Source: Saccharobesus litoralis (GTDB taxonomy: Bacteria > Pseudomonadota > Gammaproteobacteria > Enterobacterales > Alteromonadaceae). Taken from it: 64,000 nt of DNA. Below are positions 25,266-33,844 of the stretch, piece by piece. The stretch's first letter is position 1, and every line of letters begins with the position of its first letter. The DNA is taken from positions 1,984,001 to 2,048,000 of the forward strand of contig NZ_CP026604.1 in the NCBI RefSeq assembly GCF_003063625.1, read 5' to 3'. Under the pieces are notes generated by a model that worked only from the letters and a program-made list of their open reading frames with translations, was not told where the DNA came from and did no database searches. A program made the position numbers and the translations under genes.

Positions 25266-25738
25266 TTATTTAAATCCGTTACCGAATAATTGGGTAGAGC
25301 AAGAATGGCTTCAACTTCAATTTTAATTTCAGGAGAAAATAAGGCATCTACCTTGACCAGTGAACTTGCTGGGATGTGCTTATCGTAGATTTTACTAAGC
25401 TCTTCTCTTAGCAGGGCAATCTTACTGAGGTCACTCACAAATAAGGTCACTTTAATTAAGCTGCTTAGGTCAACATGCTCTTCTTTTGCTATCGTACTGA
25501 TCAGCTCAAATATTGTTTTGGCTTGCTTTTCAATAGAAGCATTCTGATTGTCCGTACCAAAAGCCGTTAAACCACTTACATATAAGGTGTCATTATGCTT
25601 GACTGCGTGAACATAAGGCCCCACGGGATCTTTAAGTTTAGAATAGTTGTTTCTTTTCAGATTCATATGTTGCTCATGGGCATTGGTTAAGGTTGAAAGT
25701 AAGATGATTCCTAACACAAAAATTTTTGTCGGTTTCAT
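25262..25738 (-). CDS. RidA/YjgF-family protein with signal peptide
   Basis: The 158-residue product has a Sec signal peptide (about residues 1-20, LLSTLTNA) followed by a RidA-like fold (GPYVHAVKHNDTLYVSGLTAFG, then IKIEVEAILALP near the end). In enamine deaminases the segment before the last strand holds a catalytic Arg (as in PARSCVEV). Here it reads PASSLVKV, so the Arg is replaced by Ser and deaminase activity is doubtful. Exported RidA-like proteins are less common than cytosolic ones. It is the first gene of a two-gene operon with the SDR and is divergent from a LysR regulator. Confidence 0.87.
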   Translation of the reverse strand: MKPTKIFVLGIILLSTLTNAHEQHMNLKRNNYSKLKDPVGPYVHAVKHNDTLYVSGLTAFGTDNQNASIEKQAKTIFELISTIAKEEHVDLSSLIKVTLFVSDLSKIALLREELSKIYDKHIPASSLVKVDALFSPEIKIEVEAILALPNYSVTDLNK

Positions 25739-25770
25739 GTAACTGCCTTTTTAAATGTATTAACAATTTA

Positions 25771-25793
25771 CGGAGTAATCATATATAATTCCG
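25771..25793. promoter_or_regulatory. Possible LysR operator between ridA-like and lysR genes
   Basis: The 106-bp divergent intergenic region contains an imperfect inverted repeat, CGGAGTAAT...ATAATTCCG (7 of 9 positions match), in an AT-rich core. Its size and place suit a LysR-type dimer site. No experimental motif was available for comparison. Confidence 0.4.
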
Positions 25794-25844
25794 AATAAGA
25801 CGAATATACCTATAAAATCAATCTTAAATTCCAAAAATGAAATT

Positions 25845-26759
25845 ATGCTGGACGATTTAGCCTTATTTATTAAAGTGGTGGAAAATGGAAGTTTAGCGGG
25901 GGCATCGAAGAAACTTGGCCTTCCGCCGGCTACGGTCACTAGGCGTATTCAAAAGCTTGAGCAGAAGCTGGATTGCCAGTTGATAAACCGCTCGGCACGT
26001 CAGTTTCATTTAACTAATGAAGGTGAACGATATTATTCAGAATGTGCGTCATTGGTTTCTGAACTTGAGGATCGTGCTGCCAATCTGGATTCCATATTGC
26101 ACGAGACCACTGGACGACTTAAAGTTCTTGCGCCAACGAATATGGCTGTGGGTATGATGAGGGATATTTGGCCTAGTTTTTCCAGCAAATACCCTGAGAT
26201 TCAACTCGAAGTCAATGTAAATAATACCGTGCTGAACTTTTCTGAAACGCAAGCAGATTTGGCTATTAGAATTGGCCCGCAGTCAGACTCTGGTTTGTTT
26301 CAGAAAAGGCTGGGAGTGGTTAAAACTATACTCGTTGCATCTCCAGAATATCTGGCGTTATCAGCACGTTTAGAAACACCTGAAGATCTTCAACAGCATC
26401 AATTAATTACGGTTGATACCATTCCTAGTTGGATTTTATATCAAGATAACAAAAAATTTATAAGCCGCTTCCCAATTGTTGGCAAGACTAAAGTCAACGA
26501 TATCCGGCTTGCTGCCCAGTTATGCAGTCGTTCTATAGGTATCGCGTTATTACCTTGTAGTGAAGTTGTTGATGAATTAAATAATGGTGATCTAATCCAG
26601 GTTTTGCCAGAGTGGGTGGGGGAAGCAAGAGAAATTTATGCTATTTGGTCCAGTGGTCGAATGCTTCATAAACGAGCAAGGTTGATGCTAGACGTTTTAA
26701 TTGACTTCGTTAAAAATGAGCCCGTGTTACAGGGTGAGATACCTATAAAATCAGAGTAA
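25845..26759 (+). CDS. LysR-family transcriptional regulator
   Basis: The 304-residue protein has an N-terminal winged helix-turn-helix (LALFIKVVENGSLAGASKKL, then PPATVTRRIQKLEQKLDCQLINRS) and a periplasmic-binding-like effector domain (about 90-295; RLKVLAPTNMAVGMM). It resembles the CrgA-like LysR subgroup. It is divergent from the RidA-SDR operon and probably controls it. The ligand is unknown. Confidence 0.93.
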   Translation: MLDDLALFIKVVENGSLAGASKKLGLPPATVTRRIQKLEQKLDCQLINRSARQFHLTNEGERYYSECASLVSELEDRAANLDSILHETTGRLKVLAPTNMAVGMMRDIWPSFSSKYPEIQLEVNVNNTVLNFSETQADLAIRIGPQSDSGLFQKRLGVVKTILVASPEYLALSARLETPEDLQQHQLITVDTIPSWILYQDNKKFISRFPIVGKTKVNDIRLAAQLCSRSIGIALLPCSEVVDELNNGDLIQVLPEWVGEAREIYAIWSSGRMLHKRARLMLDVLIDFVKNEPVLQGEIPIKSE

Positions 26760-26813
26760 GCGTTAGCATGTTTAGCCTGATATAGCGTGGTTTAACTATT
26801 AACCAGAAAGAGC

Positions 26814-26975
26814 GCAATGACCCCTTGTAGGTTCAGACTTTATTCGAATAACTCCGAAATAGCCGATGATGCGGATTTAACCACCGCCAGCGAAGGTTAG
26901 ATGATAACGGTTTGCAGGCTATGCAAGCATGAATGCTCGCCCACAATAAATAGACCCTTTTGCAGGTTGCAGCAC
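26814..26975 (+). repeat. Type B repeat, uninterrupted copy
   Basis: It begins AATGACCCCTTGTAGGTTC and contains the CGATGATGCGG hairpin region, CAGCGAAGGTTAGATGATAA, TTTGCAGGCTATGCAAGC, GAATGCTCGCCCACAATAAA and the tail TTTTGCAGGTTGCAGC. It gives the intron-free sequence used to define the intron boundary at 22517/24379. It fills most of the 276-bp gap between the lysR and chemoreceptor genes. Confidence 0.8.
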
Positions 26976-27035
26976 TTAATTCTCTCTATTCTTTGTCACG
27001 GTAACTTGCTGCAATAACCGCTCTATAATTATTTT

Positions 27036-29075
27036 TTAAAACTTAAATACATTGATGTCGTTTCTGAGTGATTCAGCATTAGCCTGTAATGTATCAGTTG
27101 AGCTTAAGGTTGCGTTACCTTGTTCTAGCATGATTTCAGAGTCGCTTTTAATGGTATGAATGCGCTGGTTAATCTCGTCTGACGTTTTAGCTTGTTGGGT
27201 CGATGCCGTGGCGATTTGTGTTGCCATTTCGGTGATCTTGTCCATTTCCGCTTTTATGGCAACAAATGCGTCAGAGCTTTTTTGTACGGCTTGCACTGTT
27301 TCAATACCATTAGTATGCAGCGTATCCATTTTTTTCGAGGCGGTAGAGGCCCCTTCTAATAGCATGCTTATTTGCGATTCGATTTGTTCGGTTGAGTCTT
27401 GTGTACGTTTGGATAACTGCCTGACTTCATCCGCTACCACAGCAAAGCCTCGGCCGGCTTCGCCTGCGCGTGCTGCTTCAATGGCGGCATTTAGCGCCAG
27501 TAAATTGGTTTGCTCCGAAATACCTTTGATAACCTGAACAATATTGCTGATCTGATTCGCTTCATTATTTAAATCTTCAACCAATGCACTGGTATCACCT
27601 AGCTCTTCAAATAATTGCCCCATTGCGGCACGGCTATCGATAGCATCTTTTTCACTGGCTGATGATAATTCATTGGCGCGTAACACAGTATCAGATGTTG
27701 ATACTGCCATATCAGACACTTCATGTATGCTTGCGGTCATTTCTTCGGTGGCAACTGAAATGGAATCTGTGGATTGTTTTTGGTTGTTGATAAGGCCAAT
27801 GGATTGGTGCATTGAACTGGATACATCGCTTGTTACCTTACTCATGGAATCAATTTGCTGTTTTACCGACCCTAGCGTTTTTTCGAAATCGCTAATCAAG
27901 GAGTTTAATGCCTCGCCAACTTGATTCAGTTCATCTGTACCCGTTACCTCGTAGCGCATGGTCATATCTTTTGTACGAGCTAGATTGGATAGCATATTCA
28001 CGAGTTTGTCGAGTGGTTGAGTAATGCTCGAAATAATTTGTAAAGATATAAAGAGTAAGACGGCTAGCAACACAACAATCAAGATAATCGTGTTATATAG
28101 CGAGCTTTTGGCGTTATCGAGCATGCTATTTTTTTGCTTTTCAATTTCATCTAATAGAATTGTTGCCAAATCTTCATAGGCAGCATTAACTTGTACGCCA
28201 TTTTTAAGCCATTCATCTATGTTTATATCTAGTTTTTGCCCGACTAGCCTTGTACCGCGTCTTATCATGTGTCGAAAGTCTTTCTGGGCTTGTTGAAAGT
28301 AGGGTTTGTCGCCAATCGTTTTATCAAATTGCTGGTCAAGATGAGGTGGCGCGAAATTTTTAAATCCTTCTATATAAGCTTCTTCAAGGGAAAACGTCTT
28401 ATTAACCGTCGAGTACACATAAGCACTATATTCATTTTTAATGCCATGGTAAGCCTCGCCATTGGCTATCAGCGCATTATGTTTGGCGAGGATTAAATTT
28501 TGGTAAGCATTTGCCAGCAAAGACAATTCTTTGTTGCCACTGGTTAATAACACGACTGCTTGCGTGCTATCTATTAGTGCGAATGTTAGAGCTCTAATTT
28601 CGTTAATTGTGTATTTTTTGCCATCGGGAAAGTCTTTATTGCGAATGCGTTGATTAACGAGCTTTCTGATAGTGGGAAATAACTCAAGTCGCTTTTTGAT
28701 TGCAATAATATCTTTTTGTAATCCTGGAAATAGCGCAAATTTGTCTGTATCAGCCACAAAGGTACTGTATTTGACTAAAGCCTTATCCACCGGCACACGA
28801 CTGTCATGCATGCTTTGTTCAAATTCCAAGCTGGGATTAGCGTAAGAACGTCCCATATACATTTTTGTATATAAATGCTCCACTTGAAGGCTTGAAACTA
28901 ATGGCGTGGCATTGTAAATGTACTGCTGCAATACTTCTAAGCGCTCAACCTCTTTCATCTCATTGTCTGCTTTTACATAGCGCTCAACTGCGAAAAACAA
29001 GGTTGCGAAAAGTGGGATCAGAACAAGTAAAAGGATACGTAGTTTAATATTGATGCGACTAAAAAAATTCATCAA
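27036..29075 (-). CDS. Methyl-accepting chemotaxis protein with probable NIT sensor domain
   Basis: The 679-residue receptor has TM1 at about residues 13-30 and a large periplasmic helical region to about residue 325 that resembles the nitrate/nitrite-sensing NIT domain ([19 protein letters not shown]). TM2 follows at about 330-352, then a HAMP domain and the MA signalling domain with the hairpin tip [20 protein letters not shown]. There is no C-terminal CheR-binding pentapeptide. It transmits an external signal to CheA/CheW, which are not encoded here. The NIT assignment rests on pattern only, so nitrate sensing is a hypothesis. Confidence 0.9.
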   Translation of the reverse strand: MMNFFSRINIKLRILLLVLIPLFATLFFAVERYVKADNEMKEVERLEVLQQYIYNATPLVSSLQVEHLYTKMYMGRSYANPSLEFEQSMHDSRVPVDKALVKYSTFVADTDKFALFPGLQKDIIAIKKRLELFPTIRKLVNQRIRNKDFPDGKKYTINEIRALTFALIDSTQAVVLLTSGNKELSLLANAYQNLILAKHNALIANGEAYHGIKNEYSAYVYSTVNKTFSLEEAYIEGFKNFAPPHLDQQFDKTIGDKPYFQQAQKDFRHMIRRGTRLVGQKLDINIDEWLKNGVQVNAAYEDLATILLDEIEKQKNSMLDNAKSSLYNTIILIVVLLAVLLFISLQIISSITQPLDKLVNMLSNLARTKDMTMRYEVTGTDELNQVGEALNSLISDFEKTLGSVKQQIDSMSKVTSDVSSSMHQSIGLINNQKQSTDSISVATEEMTASIHEVSDMAVSTSDTVLRANELSSASEKDAIDSRAAMGQLFEELGDTSALVEDLNNEANQISNIVQVIKGISEQTNLLALNAAIEAARAGEAGRGFAVVADEVRQLSKRTQDSTEQIESQISMLLEGASTASKKMDTLHTNGIETVQAVQKSSDAFVAIKAEMDKITEMATQIATASTQQAKTSDEINQRIHTIKSDSEIMLEQGNATLSSTDTLQANAESLRNDINVFKF

Positions 29076-29227
29076 GAGACTCGCTAAGTGTATTGGGTTT
29101 CTATTTATCAGCGTAACTTTATCTTAACTTGACTATTTTTTTAACAATGATTTGAACTATTTTGACTATTTATGAAAGAATTTTAACGAATTTAGGCAAG
29201 TGAGATTTTTTTAAAATCAATAAGCAA

Positions 29228-29275
29228 GGCGTCCAGTTTACAATTTTTTAATAATGGGTGTCTGCGTAATTCTGC
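29228..29275 (+). repeat. Partial type A repeat
   Basis: A 48-bp relic matching the 3' half of the type A repeat (TCCAGTTTACA...TAATGGGTGTCTGCGTAATT); the stem-loop is lost. The rest of the 29076-29343 gap shows nothing recognisable. Confidence 0.6.
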
Positions 29276-29343
29276 TGTTACAATTAACAAGAAATCCACC
29301 AAATAATCTTACCCTAGCGTTGAACTGCCTTTCTAGCATACAT

Positions 29344-29367
29344 TAACATCATGATGCTATAATGTTA
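29344..29367. promoter_or_regulatory. Probable toxin-antitoxin operator
   Basis: TAACAT and ATGTTA form an inverted repeat around an ATCATGAT-containing centre, ending 25 bp before the antitoxin ATG. RHH antitoxins usually autorepress by binding such sites. Confidence 0.5.
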
Positions 29368-29392
29368 TTAATTGAAATTCGAGGCAATAGTT

Positions 29393-29626
29393 ATGGCACA
29401 CTTATCAAAACGCTCTACCGTCTATTTTGATCCTGCTATTCATCAGGCTTTAAAAGTTAAATCTGCAACGTGTGATCAGTCAGTTTCTGAATTAATAAAT
29501 GAAGCTCTAAAATTATTTATGCGTGAAGACCAAGAAGATTTACAAGCTTTCACAGAGCGAGCAACTGAACCAGAGATGAGTTATGAAGAGCTATTAAGTG
29601 ATTTAAAGAAACATGGCAAAATATAA
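29393..29626 (+). CDS. Ribbon-helix-helix (CopG/RHH-type) antitoxin
   Basis: I choose the ATG at 29393 with GAGG 9 nt upstream, giving 77 residues. The N-terminus (KRSTVYFDPAIHQALKVKSA...SVSELINEALKLFM) is a ribbon-helix-helix DNA-binding domain. The acidic C-terminal tail (about 45-77) should wrap the toxin. The gene overlaps the toxin gene by 14 bp, the standard arrangement for a type II module. Confidence 0.9.
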   Translation: MAHLSKRSTVYFDPAIHQALKVKSATCDQSVSELINEALKLFMREDQEDLQAFTERATEPEMSYEELLSDLKKHGKI

Positions 29627-29873
29627 AGTCACTTTCAAAAAATCGGTTTCAAAAGATCTTCGTAACATACCAAACCATGATGTAGCTAAAATACTTTTTA
29701 AAATAGACAAATTAGCGGAGAACCCACGTTCGGAAGGTTGTATTAAATTGTCTGGTCAAGAACGTTATCGAACTAGGCAAGGCTTGTATCGGATTGTGTA
29801 TGAAATTATAGATTCAAAATTAGTCGTACATGTCGTTAAAGTTGGTCATCGTTCGAACGTGTACGACAGTTAA
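29613..29873 (+). CDS. RelE/ParE-family toxin
   Basis: The 86-residue protein has the RelE/ParE fold pattern: KYKVTFKKSVSKDLRNI, then KLSGQERYRTRQGLYRIVYEI and VHVVKVGHRSNVY. The basic residues and the conserved GLYRIVYEI strand are typical of RelE-type mRNA interferases. ParE-type gyrase poisons look similar, so the target is not settled. It is translated from an ATG inside the antitoxin gene. A diverged type A repeat starts 7 bp after the stop. Confidence 0.9.
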   Translation: MAKYKVTFKKSVSKDLRNIPNHDVAKILFKIDKLAENPRSEGCIKLSGQERYRTRQGLYRIVYEIIDSKLVVHVVKVGHRSNVYDS

Positions 29874-29879
29874 AAACCA

Positions 29880-29985
29880 CACTTCTATCATCTTTATCTC
29901 TTTTAAAATCAACACTTAAAGCTCAGTTTACCTAGTTATCTGGGCTTTTTGTTTAGCGGTTAAATAATGGGTGTTTGCTTATTAG
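29880..29985 (+). repeat. Type A repeat, diverged copy 5
   Basis: This copy retains CTTAAAGCTCAG...CTGGGCTTTTTG, a stem-loop with T-run, and AATAATGGGTGTTTGCTTA. It directly follows the toxin gene, where it could act as its terminator. Confidence 0.75.
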
Positions 29986-30098
29986 CTTTGCGGATGTTTC
30001 GCTGTTTTACCAACAAATACGCATCGACAAAGGGGTATCAATTTTTTAGATTTTTGTCTCTTCTTATCAAGCAACAAATGTTTAACGATGAGAGAAAT

Positions 30099-33000
30099 AT
30101 GAAATTAAAATGGAGTTTCGCATCCGCTTTGCTAGTTAGCCTTGTTTGTCACTGTGCTAATGCTAGTGAGTTATCAGCGACCGATTTTAAAAATCCACAA
30201 AAGCCTTATCTGCCGAAAACTTGGATGCATGCCATGAATGGCAATTTAAGCAAGCCGGGGTTTACCGAAGACTTTAAAGCTATGCAAGAGGCTGGTATTG
30301 GTGGGGCTATTTTCTTTCATGTGCATCGTCGTAATAAACCTTATTCTTCACGCGGGTCTGTCAGATTTGGCACTGACGAATTTTTTGATCACTTAGTGCA
30401 TGCTGCCGAACAAGCGGATAAAAACGATATTGAGTTTGGCATTCATAATGCTGACGGTTGGACATCTAGCGGCGGGCCTTGGGTGACACCAGAAATGTCG
30501 ATGAAGCGCATTACTTGGTCTGAGTTGGCGGTTGAAGGTGGTAAACGCTTAGTTCCGCCACAACCGGGGTACTATGAAAATTTTTATCGTGATGTGGCAG
30601 TCATTGCGTTACCAGCCAACCCATACAATCAAAGTAATGCTTTTGCGAATGCAAAAATTACTAGCTCAGATCCCAGCCTAGATACTGCCACGTTATTGGA
30701 TAATGATTGGGATAGCGTATTCAGCTTTAGTGAAAGCCCAGATTATGGCAGCTTTGATAGTAAGCCTGCCCAAAGTGAAAATAAAGGCAATGAATATTGG
30801 CTACAAGTTGAAGTTGAAAAGCCAACCACGTTACGCAGCTTACATATTGAAACACCTAACCGCAATGGTGACGCTGCATTACAAATTTCAGACGACGGCG
30901 TTAACTTTACTACGGTTGTTGAAAAGTTAAGACGCCCACGACCTGGCGCGCGCCTGTGGGCATTTAGCCCGCAATTAGTTGATGACAATAATGATGGTTA
31001 CACAGCTAAATATTTTCGCTTAGTTTTTAGCCAGCCAATCACGATCAAGCGTTTTGATTTATGGTCAGTCCCGCGTTTTAATGATTGGTTTTCGATGAAT
31101 TCGATGGAGCGCGGTAAGTTAAGTTTAGCGCCACAAATTAATCCTGCGGCCATCACTAAAGCCAGTGATGTGTTGGTATTAAACCGAGGTGAGCTGCCAA
31201 AAAATGGCGTGAAATTACCCAAAGGTCACTGGCGAGTTTTACGTTTTGGTTATACCAGCACGGGCGCGTTTAATGTACCCGCCACGGTTGAGGGCGAGGG
31301 CTTAGAAGTCGATAAATTCGATGCTAAAGCCTTGCAATTTCACTTTGACCAATATGTCGGTAAATTAGTTAAAAAAGCGCAAGCCAAGGGCATTAACTCG
31401 CTTAAAACAACTGAAATTGATAGTTATGAGGTTGGCGGGCAAAACTGGACGCAAGCTGTCGACCAAAGCTTTAAAGCTAAGTTTAATTATGACTTTATTC
31501 CTTGGTTACCCTTGATGACTGGCCGAGTGATTGAATCACCCGAGCATACTGGTGGCATACTGCAAGAGTATCGCCAACATTTATCAGATTTAATGGTTGA
31601 AAATTACTTTGGTGAATTTACTCGCCTGACTAAAAAATATGGTTTGGAATCTTATATTGAACCCTATGGCTGGGGACCGTTTGATGAATTAGCCTCGGGC
31701 GGTAAAGCCGATCGCTTAATGGGCGAGTTTTGGGTTAAATCGCCATTTGCTAAAAACAAAAAGTACCACGGTCGTACCAGTGCCGCGATTTCGTCTGGCC
31801 ATATTTATGGTAAGAAGGTTATTTCAGCCGAGTCTTTTACTTCTATCAATGTCGTGCATTGGTCGGGGCATCCGTATTTTTACAAACACCATGGCGATCA
31901 TATGTGGACTCGTGGTATTAACGAAACCATGTTCCATCGTTTTGCCCATCAGCCCAATAATCATATTAAACCCGGTATGACTATGGACTCGATTGGTTCG
32001 CATTTCGATCGCACGCAAACTTGGTGGTATAACGGCGGCGTAGAATGGTTTAAATATTTAGCTCGTGGCTCTTATCTTTTACAGCAAGGTGTACCAGATG
32101 CTGATTTTCTTGTGCATTTAGGCGATGTTGCGCCCGTGCGCGGTAACAGTAGTATCGATGTGCCAGATGGATTTGGTTATGATTTTACTAATACGGACGT
32201 TTTGCTAAATAGAATAAGTGTGAAAGATGGGTATTTGGTGCTGCCAGAAGGTACGCGCTACAAAGCCTTAGTGCTAACAAAAACCGACTTTATGCACTTT
32301 AAAACCCTTAAACGCATTCAAGAGTTAGTGGCCGCAGGCGCGACTGTAATTGGCAATAAACCGGAAAAAGTCATTGGCTACAACGAGTGGTCACAGCAAG
32401 CTGAGTTTAGTCGTATTGCCGATTTATTATGGGGCGGTATGACTGAAAGTAGTACTCATGAAACAAAGGGTTGGTTAAGCGGGCTTGTTGATAGTCTGTT
32501 TGGGCAAAAGTCAGAGTTAGCGAACGAAAGTAACACCAATAAAATTCATGTGTATAAAAAGGGTTTAGTTAGTCATTTTGATCTAGAAAAATCAATTGAG
32601 CTGTTAGATTACCAACCTGATTTAAAGGTCAATGATATACCGGCTAAACATTTTGCTAAACGTCGCATTGGTGATAATTACCTATACTTTTTTCACAATG
32701 ATCAGCCAGAATTTAAACAAGTGACAATCGATATGCGCGATGGAGATGGCATTGCAGAGATCTGGAATATTGATGACGGCAGCATAGAACAAATTCAGCA
32801 ATGTACACGCAATGGTGATCGATTGATCACTAAATTAGCGTTAGAGCCACATGCTAGCCGTTTTGTACTTATTCGTCGTGATCAGCAAAAGCAAAATTAT
32901 AACGGTAAACATTCGCAATTAGTTAAAGACATCTATGTCAATAGCGCTGACAAAGCTGAGATAGAACAACTAACAGGACCATGGCAGGTTGAATTTGATA

Positions 33001-33512
33001 CTCAATGGGCAGGCCCTGGGCAAACAACATTACCTAAGCTGATCGATTGGATAGAAAGTGATGTTGCAGGTATTAAATATTACTCTGGCACGGCCAATTA
33101 CAGTAAAACCTTTAATTTGAGTGCTAAACAAGTATCAGGCACGCAGCCTTTGTATCTTGATTTAGGAGACGTGCAGCAAATTGCCGAAGTCAGTATTAAT
33201 GGCACCAAGCTAGCAACGTTATGGAAGCCGCCTTTTGCAATCGACATCAGCTCGCTGGTTAAAGTCGGTAAGAATACTTTAAGCGTTGCCATTACTAACA
33301 CTTGGGTTAATCGCTTAATTGGTGACGAAGCTTTACCTGACACCAGTGGCTATAAAATGACAGGCGATACAGTGCCTTGGTTAAATGCCAACCAAAAGCC
33401 GCCAAAAAGCGAACGCGTAACCTTTACTGGCTATAACTTTTTCGCCAAAGATAAAAATAAGCAGCTACAAACATCTGGCTTATTGGGGCCAGTGCGTTTG
33501 ATAAAAATGTAA
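30099..33512 (+). CDS. GH106 alpha-L-rhamnosidase, secreted
   Basis: I choose the ATG at 30099, which starts a clear Sec signal peptide (ending near CHCANA); in-frame starts further upstream place 44 extra residues before it. The 1137-residue protein follows the GH106 layout: an N-terminal TIM-barrel-like region (MNGNLSKPGFTEDFKAMQEAGIGGAIFF, GIHNADGWTSSGGPWV), an inserted carbohydrate-binding module, DSYEVGGQNW and YIEPYGWGPF motifs. A C-terminal GH2-like jelly-roll closes it (INGTKLATLWKPPFAIDIS). GH106 enzymes remove alpha-L-rhamnose. A second GH106 follows 330 bp later, with about the same architecture but low overall identity by eye. Confidence 0.9.
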   Translation: MKLKWSFASALLVSLVCHCANASELSATDFKNPQKPYLPKTWMHAMNGNLSKPGFTEDFKAMQEAGIGGAIFFHVHRRNKPYSSRGSVRFGTDEFFDHLVHAAEQADKNDIEFGIHNADGWTSSGGPWVTPEMSMKRITWSELAVEGGKRLVPPQPGYYENFYRDVAVIALPANPYNQSNAFANAKITSSDPSLDTATLLDNDWDSVFSFSESPDYGSFDSKPAQSENKGNEYWLQVEVEKPTTLRSLHIETPNRNGDAALQISDDGVNFTTVVEKLRRPRPGARLWAFSPQLVDDNNDGYTAKYFRLVFSQPITIKRFDLWSVPRFNDWFSMNSMERGKLSLAPQINPAAITKASDVLVLNRGELPKNGVKLPKGHWRVLRFGYTSTGAFNVPATVEGEGLEVDKFDAKALQFHFDQYVGKLVKKAQAKGINSLKTTEIDSYEVGGQNWTQAVDQSFKAKFNYDFIPWLPLMTGRVIESPEHTGGILQEYRQHLSDLMVENYFGEFTRLTKKYGLESYIEPYGWGPFDELASGGKADRLMGEFWVKSPFAKNKKYHGRTSAAISSGHIYGKKVISAESFTSINVVHWSGHPYFYKHHGDHMWTRGINETMFHRFAHQPNNHIKPGMTMDSIGSHFDRTQTWWYNGGVEWFKYLARGSYLLQQGVPDADFLVHLGDVAPVRGNSSIDVPDGFGYDFTNTDVLLNRISVKDGYLVLPEGTRYKALVLTKTDFMHFKTLKRIQELVAAGATVIGNKPEKVIGYNEWSQQAEFSRIADLLWGGMTESSTHETKGWLSGLVDSLFGQKSELANESNTNKIHVYKKGLVSHFDLEKSIELLDYQPDLKVNDIPAKHFAKRRIGDNYLYFFHNDQPEFKQVTIDMRDGDGIAEIWNIDDGSIEQIQQCTRNGDRLITKLALEPHASRFVLIRRDQQKQNYNGKHSQLVKDIYVNSADKAEIEQLTGPWQVEFDTQWAGPGQTTLPKLIDWIESDVAGIKYYSGTANYSKTFNLSAKQVSGTQPLYLDLGDVQQIAEVSINGTKLATLWKPPFAIDISSLVKVGKNTLSVAITNTWVNRLIGDEALPDTSGYKMTGDTVPWLNANQKPPKSERVTFTGYNFFAKDKNKQLQTSGLLGPVRLIKM

Positions 33513-33563
33513 GTTAGTCTGCTCCAGACGCCCACAGCATTTCCAACTTACACGGATGTAAGA

Positions 33564-33660
33564 TATGCAGTGGGCGAGCATTTGCCTGCATGGATGCAGG
33601 TACTTAAGATTTATCGGGAATAAAAATCTTGTATGCTTGCAGAACCTGCAAACCAAGCCA
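33564..33660 (-). repeat. Type B-related palindromic repeat, reverse orientation
   Basis: The + strand reads CAGTGGGCGAGCATTTGCCT and later ATGCTTGCAGAACCTGCAAA, the reverse complement of the type B motif TTTGCAG...CTGCAAGCAT...ATGCTCGCCCACTG. Between these lies a hairpin AAGATTT-ATCGGGAATA-AAAATCTT. The repeat fills much of the 332-bp gap between the two GH106 genes; nothing else there is recognisable. Confidence 0.65.
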
Positions 33661-33844
33661 ACTAAGCAACATTCCCTTCGGCGGTCGAGATCCAATGCCG
33701 TTAAGCGTCTGGAACAGCGCACCACCTCGTTTTGGTTTTTCATATTACATCTAGCCATTCAATTGATTATTTTCCCCACAAGGGTAGCAATTTCGCCAAA
33801 ATTTGCCTTTTCTTAATACGTACTCTTTTATTTGAATAATAATT

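Noticed and set aside
26757-26790. GCGTTAGC after the LysR stop as a second attC core
   Set aside because: No complementary arm or second core lies within 150 bp, so the match is chance.
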